A program made the position numbers and the translations under genes. Positions 18,271 to 25,621 of a DNA stretch of 64,000 nt are shown in pieces. The stretch comes from Lacrimispora xylanolytica. Its GTDB lineage: Bacteria; Bacillota; Clostridia; Lachnospirales; Lachnospiraceae. The stretch is from positions 1,721,001 to 1,785,000 of the forward strand of contig NZ_CP113524.1 in assembly GCF_026723765.1 (NCBI RefSeq), read 5' to 3'. Each line of letters begins with the position of its first letter. The stretch's first letter is position 1. The notes beneath the pieces are model-generated. The model saw only the letters and a list, made by a program, of their open reading frames with translations, had not been told where the DNA came from and did no database searches.

Positions 18271-18316
18271 TACATTAAGCACATTTTCTGTTTAGTCAGA
18301 AAATGTGCTTAATGTA
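18271..18316. terminator. 20-bp perfect inverted repeat, bidirectional terminator between convergent genes
   Basis: TACATTAAGCACATTTTCTG and its exact complement are separated by six bases. The stop codon and last codons of the leftward Crp/Fnr gene lie inside the hairpin. The T-rich right flank (ATTGGTTTTTATT) and the flanking A-run allow termination from either side. Confidence 0.8.
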
Positions 18317-18963
18317 AATTGGTTTTTATTATAAGTAAGAATTCCTTCGGTCTGAAGCTTACTAAGCTCACTGGACAGGGCGCTTCGGTCGATGGAAAGG
18401 TAATCTGCAAGCTGCTGTCTGTTAAATGGAATATAAAACGTGGAGGAATTGCTCTTGATGGATTCAGCTGATAAATAGGAAAGCAGTTTTTCCCGTATGG
18501 TCTTTTTTGACATGTGCTGCATCTTCTTTGTAAGAAGCAGATTCTTTTTTGCGATGGCAGAAATAAAATTCTGGACAAGCCTTGTATGGAAGGCGCAGGC
18601 AGAGCTGCAAACGTTCATAATGCGGTTAAAATCCATAAAGATCACGTCGCATTCCGTATCGCAGATGACACTCATCTCAATGGGAACCGAGGAGATACAG
18701 GCATAAGTCTCCGCAAACAGGCTGCCGGGAAGTGCTTCGGAAATAATGGTCCGCTTTCCCCAAAAGTCCTCCTGAATAATCAGTGCAGCTCCGGAAACCA
18801 CCATTCCGATGGAGCGGATGTAATCACCGCTGTGTATGATGAATTCATCCTTTTTATAATGTTTTATACGGGCGGATAAGCAGCTTAGCATGGACTGGAT
18901 TTCTTCTTCTGTGACGCCCTGAAACAAGTGTGATTTTTTTAAAATAGGCAGATATTGCTGCAT
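18292..18963 (-). CDS. Crp/Fnr-family transcriptional regulator
   Basis: 223 residues. The N-terminal cyclic-nucleotide-binding-like beta roll (GDYIRSIGMVVSGAALII, LPGSLFAET) is followed by a dimer helix and a C-terminal winged helix (FNRQQLADYLSIDRSALSSELSKLQTEGIL). The cAMP-contacting Arg of CRP is absent. The four-Cys pattern of oxygen-sensing FNR is not present, although Cys 112 and Cys 116 occur as CSSAC. Ligand and signal are therefore unknown; heme- or NO-sensing members exist in anaerobes. It is divergent from the cupin/hemerythrin cluster, and a matching palindrome sits at -41.5 of the cluster promoter, so it probably activates that cluster. Confidence 0.9.
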   Translation of the reverse strand: MQQYLPILKKSHLFQGVTEEEIQSMLSCLSARIKHYKKDEFIIHSGDYIRSIGMVVSGAALIIQEDFWGKRTIISEALPGSLFAETYACISSVPIEMSVICDTECDVIFMDFNRIMNVCSSACAFHTRLVQNFISAIAKKNLLLTKKMQHMSKKTIREKLLSYLSAESIKSNSSTFYIPFNRQQLADYLSIDRSALSSELSKLQTEGILTYNKNQFTLSTFSD

Positions 18964-18994
18964 TAGTCCCGTCCTTTCAAAAAAGTTTTAAAAT

Positions 18995-19036
18995 GTTGTA
19001 ATAACAACCGAATTGTTGTAGATATTATATTATAAT
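18995..19036 (+). promoter_or_regulatory. Class II activator site and promoter of cupin/Hcp-like/hemerythrin cluster
   Basis: GTTGT-AATA-ACAAC (18995-19008) is a Crp/Fnr-like palindrome centred at 19001.5. The -10 TATAAT (19031-19036) predicts a start near 19043, putting the palindrome at about -41.5, the class II activator position. No consensus -35 is present, as expected for an activator-dependent promoter. Confidence 0.6.
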
Positions 19037-19074
19037 TTCCATGTAAAGGCAAGAGATTTTAAGGAGGAGGCCAT

Positions 19075-19410
19075 ATGTCAGAAAAGATCCTGAAAAATAT
19101 AGGACACGAAGAAGTCGTGACTTTGTCTAGTCTGGTTCAGATTCAAGAGGGACAGATCGTTAGCAAAACCCTTTCACAAAATGAAGCAGTCAGCATTACA
19201 CTGTTTGCTTTTCATAAAGGCGAAGAAATCAGCACCCATGAATCAAAGGGTGATGCCATGGTTACCGTACTGGAAGGTACCGGTAAGTTTACAGTGGATG
19301 GCAGGGAATATATACTTGACGCAGGCCAGACCTTAGTCATGCCGGCGAATAAACCTCACGCAGTATATGCGGAGGAAAGCTTTAAGATGATGCTGGTCGT
19401 AGTTTTTTAG
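19075..19410 (+). CDS. Small cupin-domain protein
   Basis: 111 residues forming a single cupin barrel. Motif 1 is recognisable around ISTHESKGDAMVTVLEG (an H-x-S-x-G-D variant), motif 2 around LDAGQTLVMPANKPHAVYA. The metal-binding His/Glu set is reduced but includes His in THES and PHAV. An AAGGAGGAGG ribosome site precedes the ATG. Stand-alone cupins next to Crp/Fnr and Hcp-type genes are frequent in clostridia. A role in sensing or protecting against nitric oxide or oxygen is suggested by context only. It is the first gene of the cluster driven by the activator-dependent promoter at 18995-19036. Confidence 0.88.
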   Translation: MSEKILKNIGHEEVVTLSSLVQIQEGQIVSKTLSQNEAVSITLFAFHKGEEISTHESKGDAMVTVLEGTGKFTVDGREYILDAGQTLVMPANKPHAVYAEESFKMMLVVVF

Positions 19411-19454
19411 ACGAATCACATAAAAGAGGAATTAAGAGAGGTCATAGTAGAAAG

Positions 19455-20045
19455 ATGGATAGCAGAATGTCATGGGTACAGAGTGGGAAGGAAGGCGACA
19501 AAGAAAGAGGCAAGGAAGAAATGAGAGCATCGGGAATATCCACTGACTCCATGAAGCTAAGGGATGAATTGACCGGCGCATTAATTGGTCTTGCCAAATC
19601 TTGTGGAATGCATCAAAAGCTTCCCATGACGACAGTCATTTTGATAGAAGGGCTGTTTGCTACCGTAAACAATACAAGCGATGATGGCCTTAAGGATATG
19701 ATACGCAGGGTCCGTGAGGAAAAGCGAAAGGTAGCCCCTAATTGCAGCACCTGCCTTTCTGTTTGCGGAAACACCTCTGATGTAGATATGAAGGAAATGT
19801 GGAATGAGGATCCGGATGTCCGGTCGTTACAATCCACAATTCTTTTGGGAGTCAAGGGACTGGCGGCCAATGCTTCCCTTGCACTGGCACTTGGATATGA
19901 AGATGAGAAGGTGAATCATTTCTTCTACAAAGCATTATGTATGATCAGCTATGATCTGACCATGGAACAGCTTCTTCCCGTAGCACTTGAATTGGGAGAA
20001 GTAAATTTCATATGTATGGAACTTTTGAACAATACTAATAATTAG
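19455..20045 (+). CDS. Stand-alone protein resembling the N-terminal helical domain of hybrid-cluster protein (Hcp)
   Basis: 196 residues. A Cys-rich motif (CSTCLSVC) is followed by KGLAANASLALALGYEDEKVNHFFYKAL and DLTMEQLLPVALELGEVNFICMELL, a pattern very like the first helical domain of hydroxylamine reductase/Hcp. The catalytic hybrid-cluster domains are absent: true Hcp is about 550 residues. The protein ends naturally at a stop and the next gene follows at 13 bases, so it looks like a purpose-built short version, perhaps a redox or Fe-S partner. The start is uncertain: ATG 19455 has a weak GAGAGG site, and ATG 19521 is an alternative after GGCAAGGAAG. Confidence 0.6.
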   Translation: MDSRMSWVQSGKEGDKERGKEEMRASGISTDSMKLRDELTGALIGLAKSCGMHQKLPMTTVILIEGLFATVNNTSDDGLKDMIRRVREEKRKVAPNCSTCLSVCGNTSDVDMKEMWNEDPDVRSLQSTILLGVKGLAANASLALALGYEDEKVNHFFYKALCMISYDLTMEQLLPVALELGEVNFICMELLNNTNN

Positions 20046-20057
20046 GAGGAATTTATT

Positions 20058-20243
20058 ATGATAACAAAGGAAATGACAATCGGAGAAGTTTTAAGAATGA
20101 ACCCTGCTTCTGCAGAAGTATTAATGAGCTGTGGGATGCACTGCCTTGGCTGCCCTTCTTCCCAGATGGAATCTTTGGAAGAGGCCTGCATGGTCCATGG
20201 ACTTGACGCAGACGGCTTAATCGAAAAACTGAACAATATCTAA
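20058..20243 (+). CDS. DUF1858 hybrid-cluster-protein-associated redox disulfide domain
   Basis: 61 residues with the hallmark pattern [38 protein letters not shown]. This is the small redox-disulfide family often fused to or neighbouring Hcp and the N-terminus of ScdA/RIC iron-sulfur repair proteins. The CGMHCLGC cysteines are its presumed active site. It starts 13 bases after the Hcp-like gene with a strong AGGAGG site. Together they suggest handling of iron-sulfur or nitrosylated species. It is the exact length of the family's stand-alone form. Confidence 0.9.
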   Translation: MITKEMTIGEVLRMNPASAEVLMSCGMHCLGCPSSQMESLEEACMVHGLDADGLIEKLNNI

Positions 20244-20268
20244 ATCTAAGAGAGAAAAGAGGAGCAGG

Positions 20269-20874
20269 ATGAGCGCTTTTTTAGGACCGATTCATATTTG
20301 GTTATATAACAAAATTAAGTTTCAGGATGCAATGGCGAATGCAGTGTTAGACCTTGCGAAGGAAAAAGGTCTGGCTTTAGACTTAAGAGAAAAGACGGAT
20401 AATCGTTACGGAACTCTTCCAGACGGAAACCTGGAAGATCTTGTGGATACAGGTAATATCCACGGCTGGCTTCAGGAGAGAGTAAGCCTTGTAGAGAACA
20501 GACTTGCTTATGCTGTGACCGAAGTACTTGAGGCAGATGCCAATGCCCTTGCTGATATGGAAGAAGCTATTAGTAAGCTGGGAGAAGAAAACCCGGTGGA
20601 GCAGGGTGTTTCCGCAAGAGAAGCATTTGATGCTTTGGATGCAAGACTTTTAAACGGAATGCCTTGTGACCATGTAAATGCAATGGTAGAAGATTCTGAG
20701 GATCGTGTGGTCTGGAGACAGGCTCAGGACATTCATGGAACTTATTGGAACATGATTCATGGAGACGTGAAGCATTACTACACCTTAAGAGCAGCGCTGA
20801 TCAAAGGAATGTTAAAGGATTCCAAAATTCAGTTTAGCCAAATCGAAGATCAGGTGTACGAATTAAGGAGATGA
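20269..20874 (+). CDS. Conserved-looking helical protein of unknown function
   Basis: 201 residues, no signal peptide or membrane helix. It is mostly amphipathic helix with many His and Trp residues (GPIHIWLYN, NIHGWLQERV, CDHVNAMVED, IHGTYWNMIHGDVKHYYTLR). The His spacing in the C-terminal part could bind metal or heme, but I do not recognise a family and assign no function. It sits in the same operon as the Hcp-like, DUF1858 and hemerythrin genes, 25 bases after one and four bases before the next, so it is almost certainly co-translated and part of the same stress response. The start ATG is supported by AAAGAGGAGCAGG. Confidence 0.75.
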   Translation: MSAFLGPIHIWLYNKIKFQDAMANAVLDLAKEKGLALDLREKTDNRYGTLPDGNLEDLVDTGNIHGWLQERVSLVENRLAYAVTEVLEADANALADMEEAISKLGEENPVEQGVSAREAFDALDARLLNGMPCDHVNAMVEDSEDRVVWRQAQDIHGTYWNMIHGDVKHYYTLRAALIKGMLKDSKIQFSQIEDQVYELRR

Positions 20875-20878
20875 CGCT

Positions 20879-21433
20879 ATGTACGGAATTGACTTATTAA
20901 TGAAAGAGCATGAAAACATTCTTGATTTTACTGCTTTTTTAAGAAAAATATGTGCCGGTATCTTAAACGGAGAACCTGTAGACGGCAAGCTTTTAAGAGA
21001 ATGCGTTGATTTTGGTAGAAATTACGCGGACAAGCATCACCATGGAAAGGAAGAAAAAATCCTCTTTCAGTTCATGCTTGACAATATGGGCCCGGTTGCA
21101 GAGAAATTAATCCGCAATGGTATGCTGGTTGAACATGATTTTGGAAGACTCTATCTTTCTGAGCTGGAAAAAGCAGTTGAGGAATATGAGAAGAACCCCC
21201 TTGATGACTACAAGCTGGATATCATTTCCAATGCAGTTGGTTACGGCGCCTTATTAAAGCGCCATATAGATAAAGAGGATGAAGTGGTTTATACCTTTGC
21301 GGCACGTGCCCTTACCGAAGAGCATAAAAAAGCAGTGGATGAACAAACAGAATCTTTTGAGAAACAGGCAGACGGAGATGGAGTCCGGGATCATTACTTA
21401 AACTGGCTCCATGAGAAGTTAAATCAGCAATAA
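20879..21433 (+). CDS. Hemerythrin-domain protein
   Basis: 184 residues in the hemerythrin / HHE cation-binding fold. Likely di-iron ligands are His in LMKEHENILDF, the HHHGKEEKILF cluster, LVEHDFGRL and LLKRHIDKEDEVVY. Such proteins bind oxygen or nitric oxide at a di-iron site; RIC/YtfE-like relatives repair damaged Fe-S clusters. It begins four bases after the unknown helical gene, indicating tight co-expression. It is slightly longer than the usual 130-160 residues because of a charged C-terminal helix. A weak terminator-like hairpin follows it, separating it partly from the second hemerythrin. Confidence 0.93.
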   Translation: MYGIDLLMKEHENILDFTAFLRKICAGILNGEPVDGKLLRECVDFGRNYADKHHHGKEEKILFQFMLDNMGPVAEKLIRNGMLVEHDFGRLYLSELEKAVEEYEKNPLDDYKLDIISNAVGYGALLKRHIDKEDEVVYTFAARALTEEHKKAVDEQTESFEKQADGDGVRDHYLNWLHEKLNQQ

Positions 21434-21439
21434 TTATGA

Positions 21440-21475
21440 GACGGTCTGGGAATGCAGGCCGTCTTGTCTGTTTTT
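21440..21475 (+). terminator. Weak terminator/attenuator between the two hemerythrin genes
   Basis: GACGGTCTG / CAGGCCGTC (one G-U pair) is followed by TTGTCTGTTTTT. The interrupted U-tract suggests partial termination. Confidence 0.55.
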
Positions 21476-21504
21476 GGAACGTACAAAAGAAGGGAGCACC
21501 AATC

Positions 21505-21912
21505 ATGGAATTAAAGCATTATATGGATCAGCATGAGCGGATCTTGGAAGAACTTAACGTATTAAAAGCACTCTGTAAGAAACGGGATTTAGAGCAGGAA
21601 GCGGCGGAAATTGCACTTCATATCAACAGTCTGGCGGGTAAGCTTAAAATACACTTATCCTCAGAGGACCAGTATCTGTATCCTTCCTTTCTTCAGTCCA
21701 ACGATAATAAGCTGGTTACCATGGCAAACGAATACCAGAAAGAAATGGGAAATCTTATGTCTGTTTTTACAGAGTTCAAAGAAGGCTTCAATACAAAGTT
21801 TAAAATCATGGCAGAAAAAGATCGTTTTTACATAGAAGCGGATAAAATTATAAGAGCCATCGAGATGCGTATGCAGAAAGAAGAGAATGGTTTATATCGT
21901 TTGGTGAAATAG
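21505..21912 (+). CDS. Second hemerythrin-like (HHE) protein
   Basis: 135 residues from the ATG at 21505, chosen for the AGAAGGGAG site upstream. A longer reading from 21436 would translate through the preceding terminator hairpin. Candidate ligands are His in MDQHERILEEL, ALHINSL, LKIHLSSEDQYLYP and Glu/Tyr in the later helices; the C-terminal histidines of canonical hemerythrins are poorly kept. It is likely an oxygen/NO-binding or iron-related helical bundle, diverged from its neighbour. It is the last gene of the stress cluster. Confidence 0.82.
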   Translation: MELKHYMDQHERILEELNVLKALCKKRDLEQEAAEIALHINSLAGKLKIHLSSEDQYLYPSFLQSNDNKLVTMANEYQKEMGNLMSVFTEFKEGFNTKFKIMAEKDRFYIEADKIIRAIEMRMQKEENGLYRLVK

Positions 21913-21957
21913 AGGGAACCATTCAGTGAGTTTGGTCGTACCAGCAAAATTAATAAT

Positions 21958-22004
21958 AAAAAACAGCCAGTACGTAAGCTTTCGGTTACGCACTGGCTGT
22001 TTGC
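21958..22004 (-). terminator. Terminator between convergent hemerythrin and GNAT genes
   Basis: AAACAGCCAGT / ACTGGCTGTTT arms enclose an inner CGTAA/TTACG pair. The long T-run is on the minus strand (TTTTTTATTATTAATTTTG), so it mainly serves the leftward acetyltransferase gene. Confidence 0.85.
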
Positions 22005-22025
22005 TTACCAGCACCACAGTTGCTT

Positions 22026-22571
22026 TTAATCCATATCTTCATTTAATAATACCATATGAATGTGGTCTTCCCAAACACCATTAATCTTCAAATACCGGCG
22101 TGACAGCCCTTCATTAACAAAACCCAGCTTTTCCGTCACTTTTATAGACCTTTGATTCCGCGGCATTATACTTGCTTCAATTCGGTGCAGTCCGTAGTCT
22201 TCAAATATAATTTGTATTCCCCGTCTTAATGCTTCTGTCATATACCCACGATTGATCTCCTTCTCATCAAGCTTATAACCTAAGAAACATGACTGAAATG
22301 CACCTCTTGAGATGCCTGTAAAGGCAATGCAGCCAATGACTTTGTTTGGTTCCTCTTTCTTGAAAATCCATAGCCTTAAAGCGTTCTGATTACAGGAATC
22401 GGCAATTAATTCTTTTTCCTGAAATTCCTTCGAATAATATTCGTCACTTCTTATTGGTTCCCATATCTGTAAAAAATCCTTATTTCTTAATTGATAATCA
22501 AGAATAGGATTTATGATAGAGACATCTGAGGTGCGAAGTATTAATTGTTCTGTTTCATAAGTAGTTTGCAT
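22026..22571 (-). CDS. RimJ/RimL-type GNAT N-acetyltransferase
   Basis: 181 residues from the ATG at 22571, which has AAGGAGG seven bases upstream; a longer reading from 22628 lacks such a site. GNAT landmarks include TERLILR-like TEQLILRTSDVS, the YKLDEKEINRGYMTEALRRGIQ acetyl-CoA loop and GLHRIEASIMPRNQRSIKVTEKLGFVNEG. RimJ/L-type enzymes acetylate protein N-termini or small molecules. Its target is unknown. It stands alone, divergent from the csoR-like gene, and ends at a strong terminator. Confidence 0.9.
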   Translation of the reverse strand: MQTTYETEQLILRTSDVSIINPILDYQLRNKDFLQIWEPIRSDEYYSKEFQEKELIADSCNQNALRLWIFKKEEPNKVIGCIAFTGISRGAFQSCFLGYKLDEKEINRGYMTEALRRGIQIIFEDYGLHRIEASIMPRNQRSIKVTEKLGFVNEGLSRRYLKINGVWEDHIHMVLLNEDMD

Positions 22572-22667
22572 ATTAATTCCTCCTTCTATTACAATATTAC
22601 GTGTATAAGCGGACAAGCAGTATAACACAGGTAAAATACGATTGCAAGAAGTTTATGGGAACTGTTA

Positions 22668-22696
22668 TTGAGAAATATGGTAATTTTTAGTACAAT
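22668..22696 (+). promoter_or_regulatory. Promoter of the csoR-like gene
   Basis: TTGAGA (22668-22673), a 17-bp spacer and TACAAT (22691-22696), 28 bases before the start codon. Confidence 0.6.
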
Positions 22697-22724
22697 AGAA
22701 AAAGAACAGGAGAGAGGTAATATT

Positions 22725-23066
22725 ATGGAAGAAGACAAGACATATCATACCCATGTATCGGAGGACGGAACAGAGTATACCCATAGTCACCATGGACATA
22801 CCCATACCCATAAAAATACGAAGGTAGTTGAGAACCGCTTATCCCGTGCCATCGGTCATCTGGAGTCAGTCAAGCGGATGGTAAGTGAGGGAAGGGACTG
22901 CAGTGAGGTTCTTATCCAGCTATCAGCGGTCATATCAGCACTTAATAATACGGGGAAGGTTATTTTAAAGGATCATATTGAAAATTGTATTGTGGATGCG
23001 GTGGAATCCGGGGACAAAAAAGCGATTGACGATTTAAATCATGCCATTGAGCGTTTTATAAAATAA
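22725..23066 (+). CDS. CsoR/RcnR-family metal-sensing repressor with His-rich N-terminus
   Basis: 113 residues, the DUF156 four-helix DNA-binding family. Core motifs are RAIGHLESVKRMV, CSEVLIQLSAV and DHIENCI. Cys 59, His 84 and Cys 88 have spacing 25 and 4, identical to the Cu(I)-binding C36-H61-C65 of Mycobacterium CsoR. The N-terminus adds eight His in 29 residues (THSHHGHTHTH), a likely metal-buffering tail that could also point to nickel, cobalt or zinc. The start at 22725 has AGAGAGG upstream. It precedes an ABC importer by 80 bases, with a candidate operator between them. It may also be the missing regulator of the copA operon. Confidence 0.9.
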   Translation: MEEDKTYHTHVSEDGTEYTHSHHGHTHTHKNTKVVENRLSRAIGHLESVKRMVSEGRDCSEVLIQLSAVISALNNTGKVILKDHIENCIVDAVESGDKKAIDDLNHAIERFIK

Positions 23067-23112
23067 TATCCCCTGGGGAGGCTTGTGTGGAAGGCTCTAT
23101 TTCTACTATACT
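23066..23112 (+). promoter_or_regulatory. Candidate CsoR-type operator plus promoter of the importer/methyltransferase operon
   Basis: TCCCCTGGGGA (23069-23079), a G/C palindrome in A/T-rich flanks like known CsoR/RcnR operators, starts just after the csoR stop codon. It abuts a promoter: TTGTGT (23083-23088), 18-bp spacer, TATACT (23107-23112). Confidence 0.55.
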
Positions 23113-23146
23113 AAATACCAGAATGATGTATGGAGAGAGGGAGCAT

Positions 23147-24682
23147 ATGATGAAAAAAACTATGGCTGTCATTATGGCAGCTGTCTTTATGGCTGCTTCG
23201 CTGACCGGCTGCAACACCGGCAATTTAGCTGGGACTGACACCACAGGACAAGCACCTGATAAGAAAATAATACGGGTATCGGAATCTTTTGCCCTTCAGA
23301 CCTTAAATCCCCACCTGGATTACCAGGGCTGGTATACTTCGATTTACGGTGTAACGGAGACTTTGTTCTATATGGATGACCAGTCGACCCTGACGCCTCT
23401 TCTTGCAGAGAGTGCCAAGGCAGACGGTACCCTATGGACAATTACGCTTAAGGAACATACCAGCTTTTCCAACGGGGATCCGGTGACGCCGGATATGGTA
23501 ATACGTAATTTAAAAGCAGCTGGGGAAATCAACACCAGATTTGCTGATTTTAAAGACTATACGTATGCGGTTGTGAATCAAAAGACCTTTACCATTGATA
23601 CAAAAAAGGTATATCCAATGCTTCTTAACGATTTAGCAAGTCCTGAACTGGCAATTACGGACCTTGACCATAGCGGCGATATGAAGTCTGAACTAGTGGC
23701 AACAGGCCCGTTTGTGGTATCCTCCTTTGAACCAGGCGGCACCATAGAGGTTGCAAGAAATGAACAGTATTGGAACGGAAGGGCAAAGCTTGACGGTGCT
23801 GTATTTTATTACATGCCAGAGGCAGGCACTTCCATGATGGCGATGCAGAATGGGGAACTGGACGCTTATACCAGCGTAACCTCCGATGCGGCGGAGCAGT
23901 ACCGAAAAGAACCGGAAAAATATAAGCTGACCACAATACCAGCCACCAGACTTCAGTTTTACATATTGAATGAAAACCGGCAGAACGAGGCAGTTCGTAA
24001 AGCAATTAATTTAACTGTAGATGCAAAAACAATCGAAGGGTATTTAAATGGTACTGTTTCTGAAACCGTCGGTCCTTTTAGCCCGACGGCGCCTTATGGA
24101 AAAGTGACCAAGGCAAAGCCGGACGTAACTGCTGCCAAAGCTTTGTTAGAAGCGGACGGATACACCTTAAATTCCGATGGCTATTATGAAAAGGATGGAA
24201 AGGTATTGTCCATTAAACTGGCTTATTATGCCGCAAGGAGTCTGGACACTCTGGCGGCCCTTATGCAGGAGCAGCTAAAAGAAGCAGGAATTATGGCGGT
24301 GCTCACCTGCGAGGAGGACCCGGATGGAACTTATATCGCCACCGGAGATTTTGATATTGGTTTGTTCTGTATGATTGCAGATAAGGCAGGAGATCCCTAT
24401 TATTTCATCAGCTGTACCTTAAAAGACGGGGCGCCATATAACTGTGGCGGCTTTCAGAATGAACAGGTCCAATCAGAGATTTTAAAGCTGGAAACAGAAG
24501 CTGATACAAAAGAACGGGCAAGACTGGCAGACCAGATTATCCAGACGGCCATAGACGAGAATGCTTTTGGATACGTGGCATTGTTTAATAAGATTACAGT
24601 CACCAGAAACGGAGTCAGTGGAGTTGCAGAGAACAATCCCTTTGATTTCTACTTCCTGAATGCAGATACGGACATGGATTAG
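23147..24682 (+). CDS. Dipeptide/nickel-type ABC substrate-binding lipoprotein (SBP family 5)
   Basis: 511 residues with signal peptide and lipobox LTGC (Cys near 21). The family-5 binding-protein pattern is clear: TLNPHLDYQGW, the LAESAKADGTLWTITLKEHTSFSNGDPVT motif, AIN..VD and AYY. NikA, DppA and metallophore receptors such as CntA share this fold, so metal-chelate or peptide binding are both possible. The upstream CsoR-type regulator with His-rich tail favours a metal-linked substrate (inference). ATG 23147 follows AGAGGGAG; the next codon, ATG 23150, is equally possible. Confidence 0.9.
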   Translation: MMKKTMAVIMAAVFMAASLTGCNTGNLAGTDTTGQAPDKKIIRVSESFALQTLNPHLDYQGWYTSIYGVTETLFYMDDQSTLTPLLAESAKADGTLWTITLKEHTSFSNGDPVTPDMVIRNLKAAGEINTRFADFKDYTYAVVNQKTFTIDTKKVYPMLLNDLASPELAITDLDHSGDMKSELVATGPFVVSSFEPGGTIEVARNEQYWNGRAKLDGAVFYYMPEAGTSMMAMQNGELDAYTSVTSDAAEQYRKEPEKYKLTTIPATRLQFYILNENRQNEAVRKAINLTVDAKTIEGYLNGTVSETVGPFSPTAPYGKVTKAKPDVTAAKALLEADGYTLNSDGYYEKDGKVLSIKLAYYAARSLDTLAALMQEQLKEAGIMAVLTCEEDPDGTYIATGDFDIGLFCMIADKAGDPYYFISCTLKDGAPYNCGGFQNEQVQSEILKLETEADTKERARLADQIIQTAIDENAFGYVALFNKITVTRNGVSGVAENNPFDFYFLNADTDMD

Positions 24683-24685
24683 GAT

Positions 24686-25621
24686 ATGAGCATGAAAAAA
24701 TATATAGCAGGGAGATTTCTACAGCTGATTCCGGTTTTACTTGGCATCACCTTTCTGACCTTTGCTCTCCTTTCCCTGACTCCTGGTGATCCGGCTCAGA
24801 AAAAGCTGAGTGCCCAGGGGGTGGCCGTCTCAAAAGAGATCCTTGAAGAAACGAGAAGGGAAATGGGGCTTGACCGCCCGTGGGGGCTGCGTTATTTCAA
24901 CTGGCTTTCCGATCTCATTCATGGGGATATGGGGAATTCCTATAAAGATGGGACATCGGTTGCAAAAAAGCTTATAAAGGCCATGAAATACACCGGCATT
25001 CTCTCTTTTAGTGCCTTTCTTTCGGCCCTGGTGATTTCCATACCACTTGGAGTTTACTGCGGAGTAAAAAAGAATGGGGCTTTAGACCGGGTGATGAAGT
25101 GGTTCTGCCTGGCAGGCAATGCTGTTCCTGGGTTTTTATTAGCCGTGCTGCTTATGTACTTTTTTTGCCTCCGCATCCAGGCATTTCCCGTAATTGCAAA
25201 GGGCAGTGTCAAAGGACTTTTTCTTCCCACGCTGACTCTGGCCCTTCCTCTGTCTTGCCGGCTGATCCGGCAAGTAAGATCATCTGTGCTGAATCAGATA
25301 GGAATGGAGTATATTGATGGGGCTAAGGCCAGAGGTGTATTAAAGCCATATATTCTTATCTTCCATATCCTTCAAAATGCCATGATCTCAATACTCACCG
25401 TTGCAGGTCTGTCCTTTGGAACACTCCTTGGCGGAAGTGTGGTGATTGAGACTATTTTCATGTGGCCTGGAATGGGGAAACTGGTGATGGATGCCATCAC
25501 AGCAAGAGACTATCCGGTTGTACAGGGATTTGTCATGGTTATGGCGGTGATTTATGTGGTCATCAATTTGATTGTTGATATTTGCTATCATCTATTGGAT
25601 CCCAGACTGGAGGAGTTATAG
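24686..25621 (+). CDS. Dipeptide/nickel ABC permease, DppB/NikB type
   Basis: 311 residues. The N-terminus (KKYIAGRFLQLIPVLLGITFLTF) and LTPGDPA motif are hallmarks of the DppB/NikB/OppB subunit. The EAA loop reads YIDGARARG-like EYIDGAKARGVLK, and six membrane helices are expected. It pairs with the next gene product to form the channel. It starts three bases after the binding-protein stop. ATG 24692 (second Met) is an alternative start. Confidence 0.93.
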   Translation: MSMKKYIAGRFLQLIPVLLGITFLTFALLSLTPGDPAQKKLSAQGVAVSKEILEETRREMGLDRPWGLRYFNWLSDLIHGDMGNSYKDGTSVAKKLIKAMKYTGILSFSAFLSALVISIPLGVYCGVKKNGALDRVMKWFCLAGNAVPGFLLAVLLMYFFCLRIQAFPVIAKGSVKGLFLPTLTLALPLSCRLIRQVRSSVLNQIGMEYIDGAKARGVLKPYILIFHILQNAMISILTVAGLSFGTLLGGSVVIETIFMWPGMGKLVMDAITARDYPVVQGFVMVMAVIYVVINLIVDICYHLLDPRLEEL

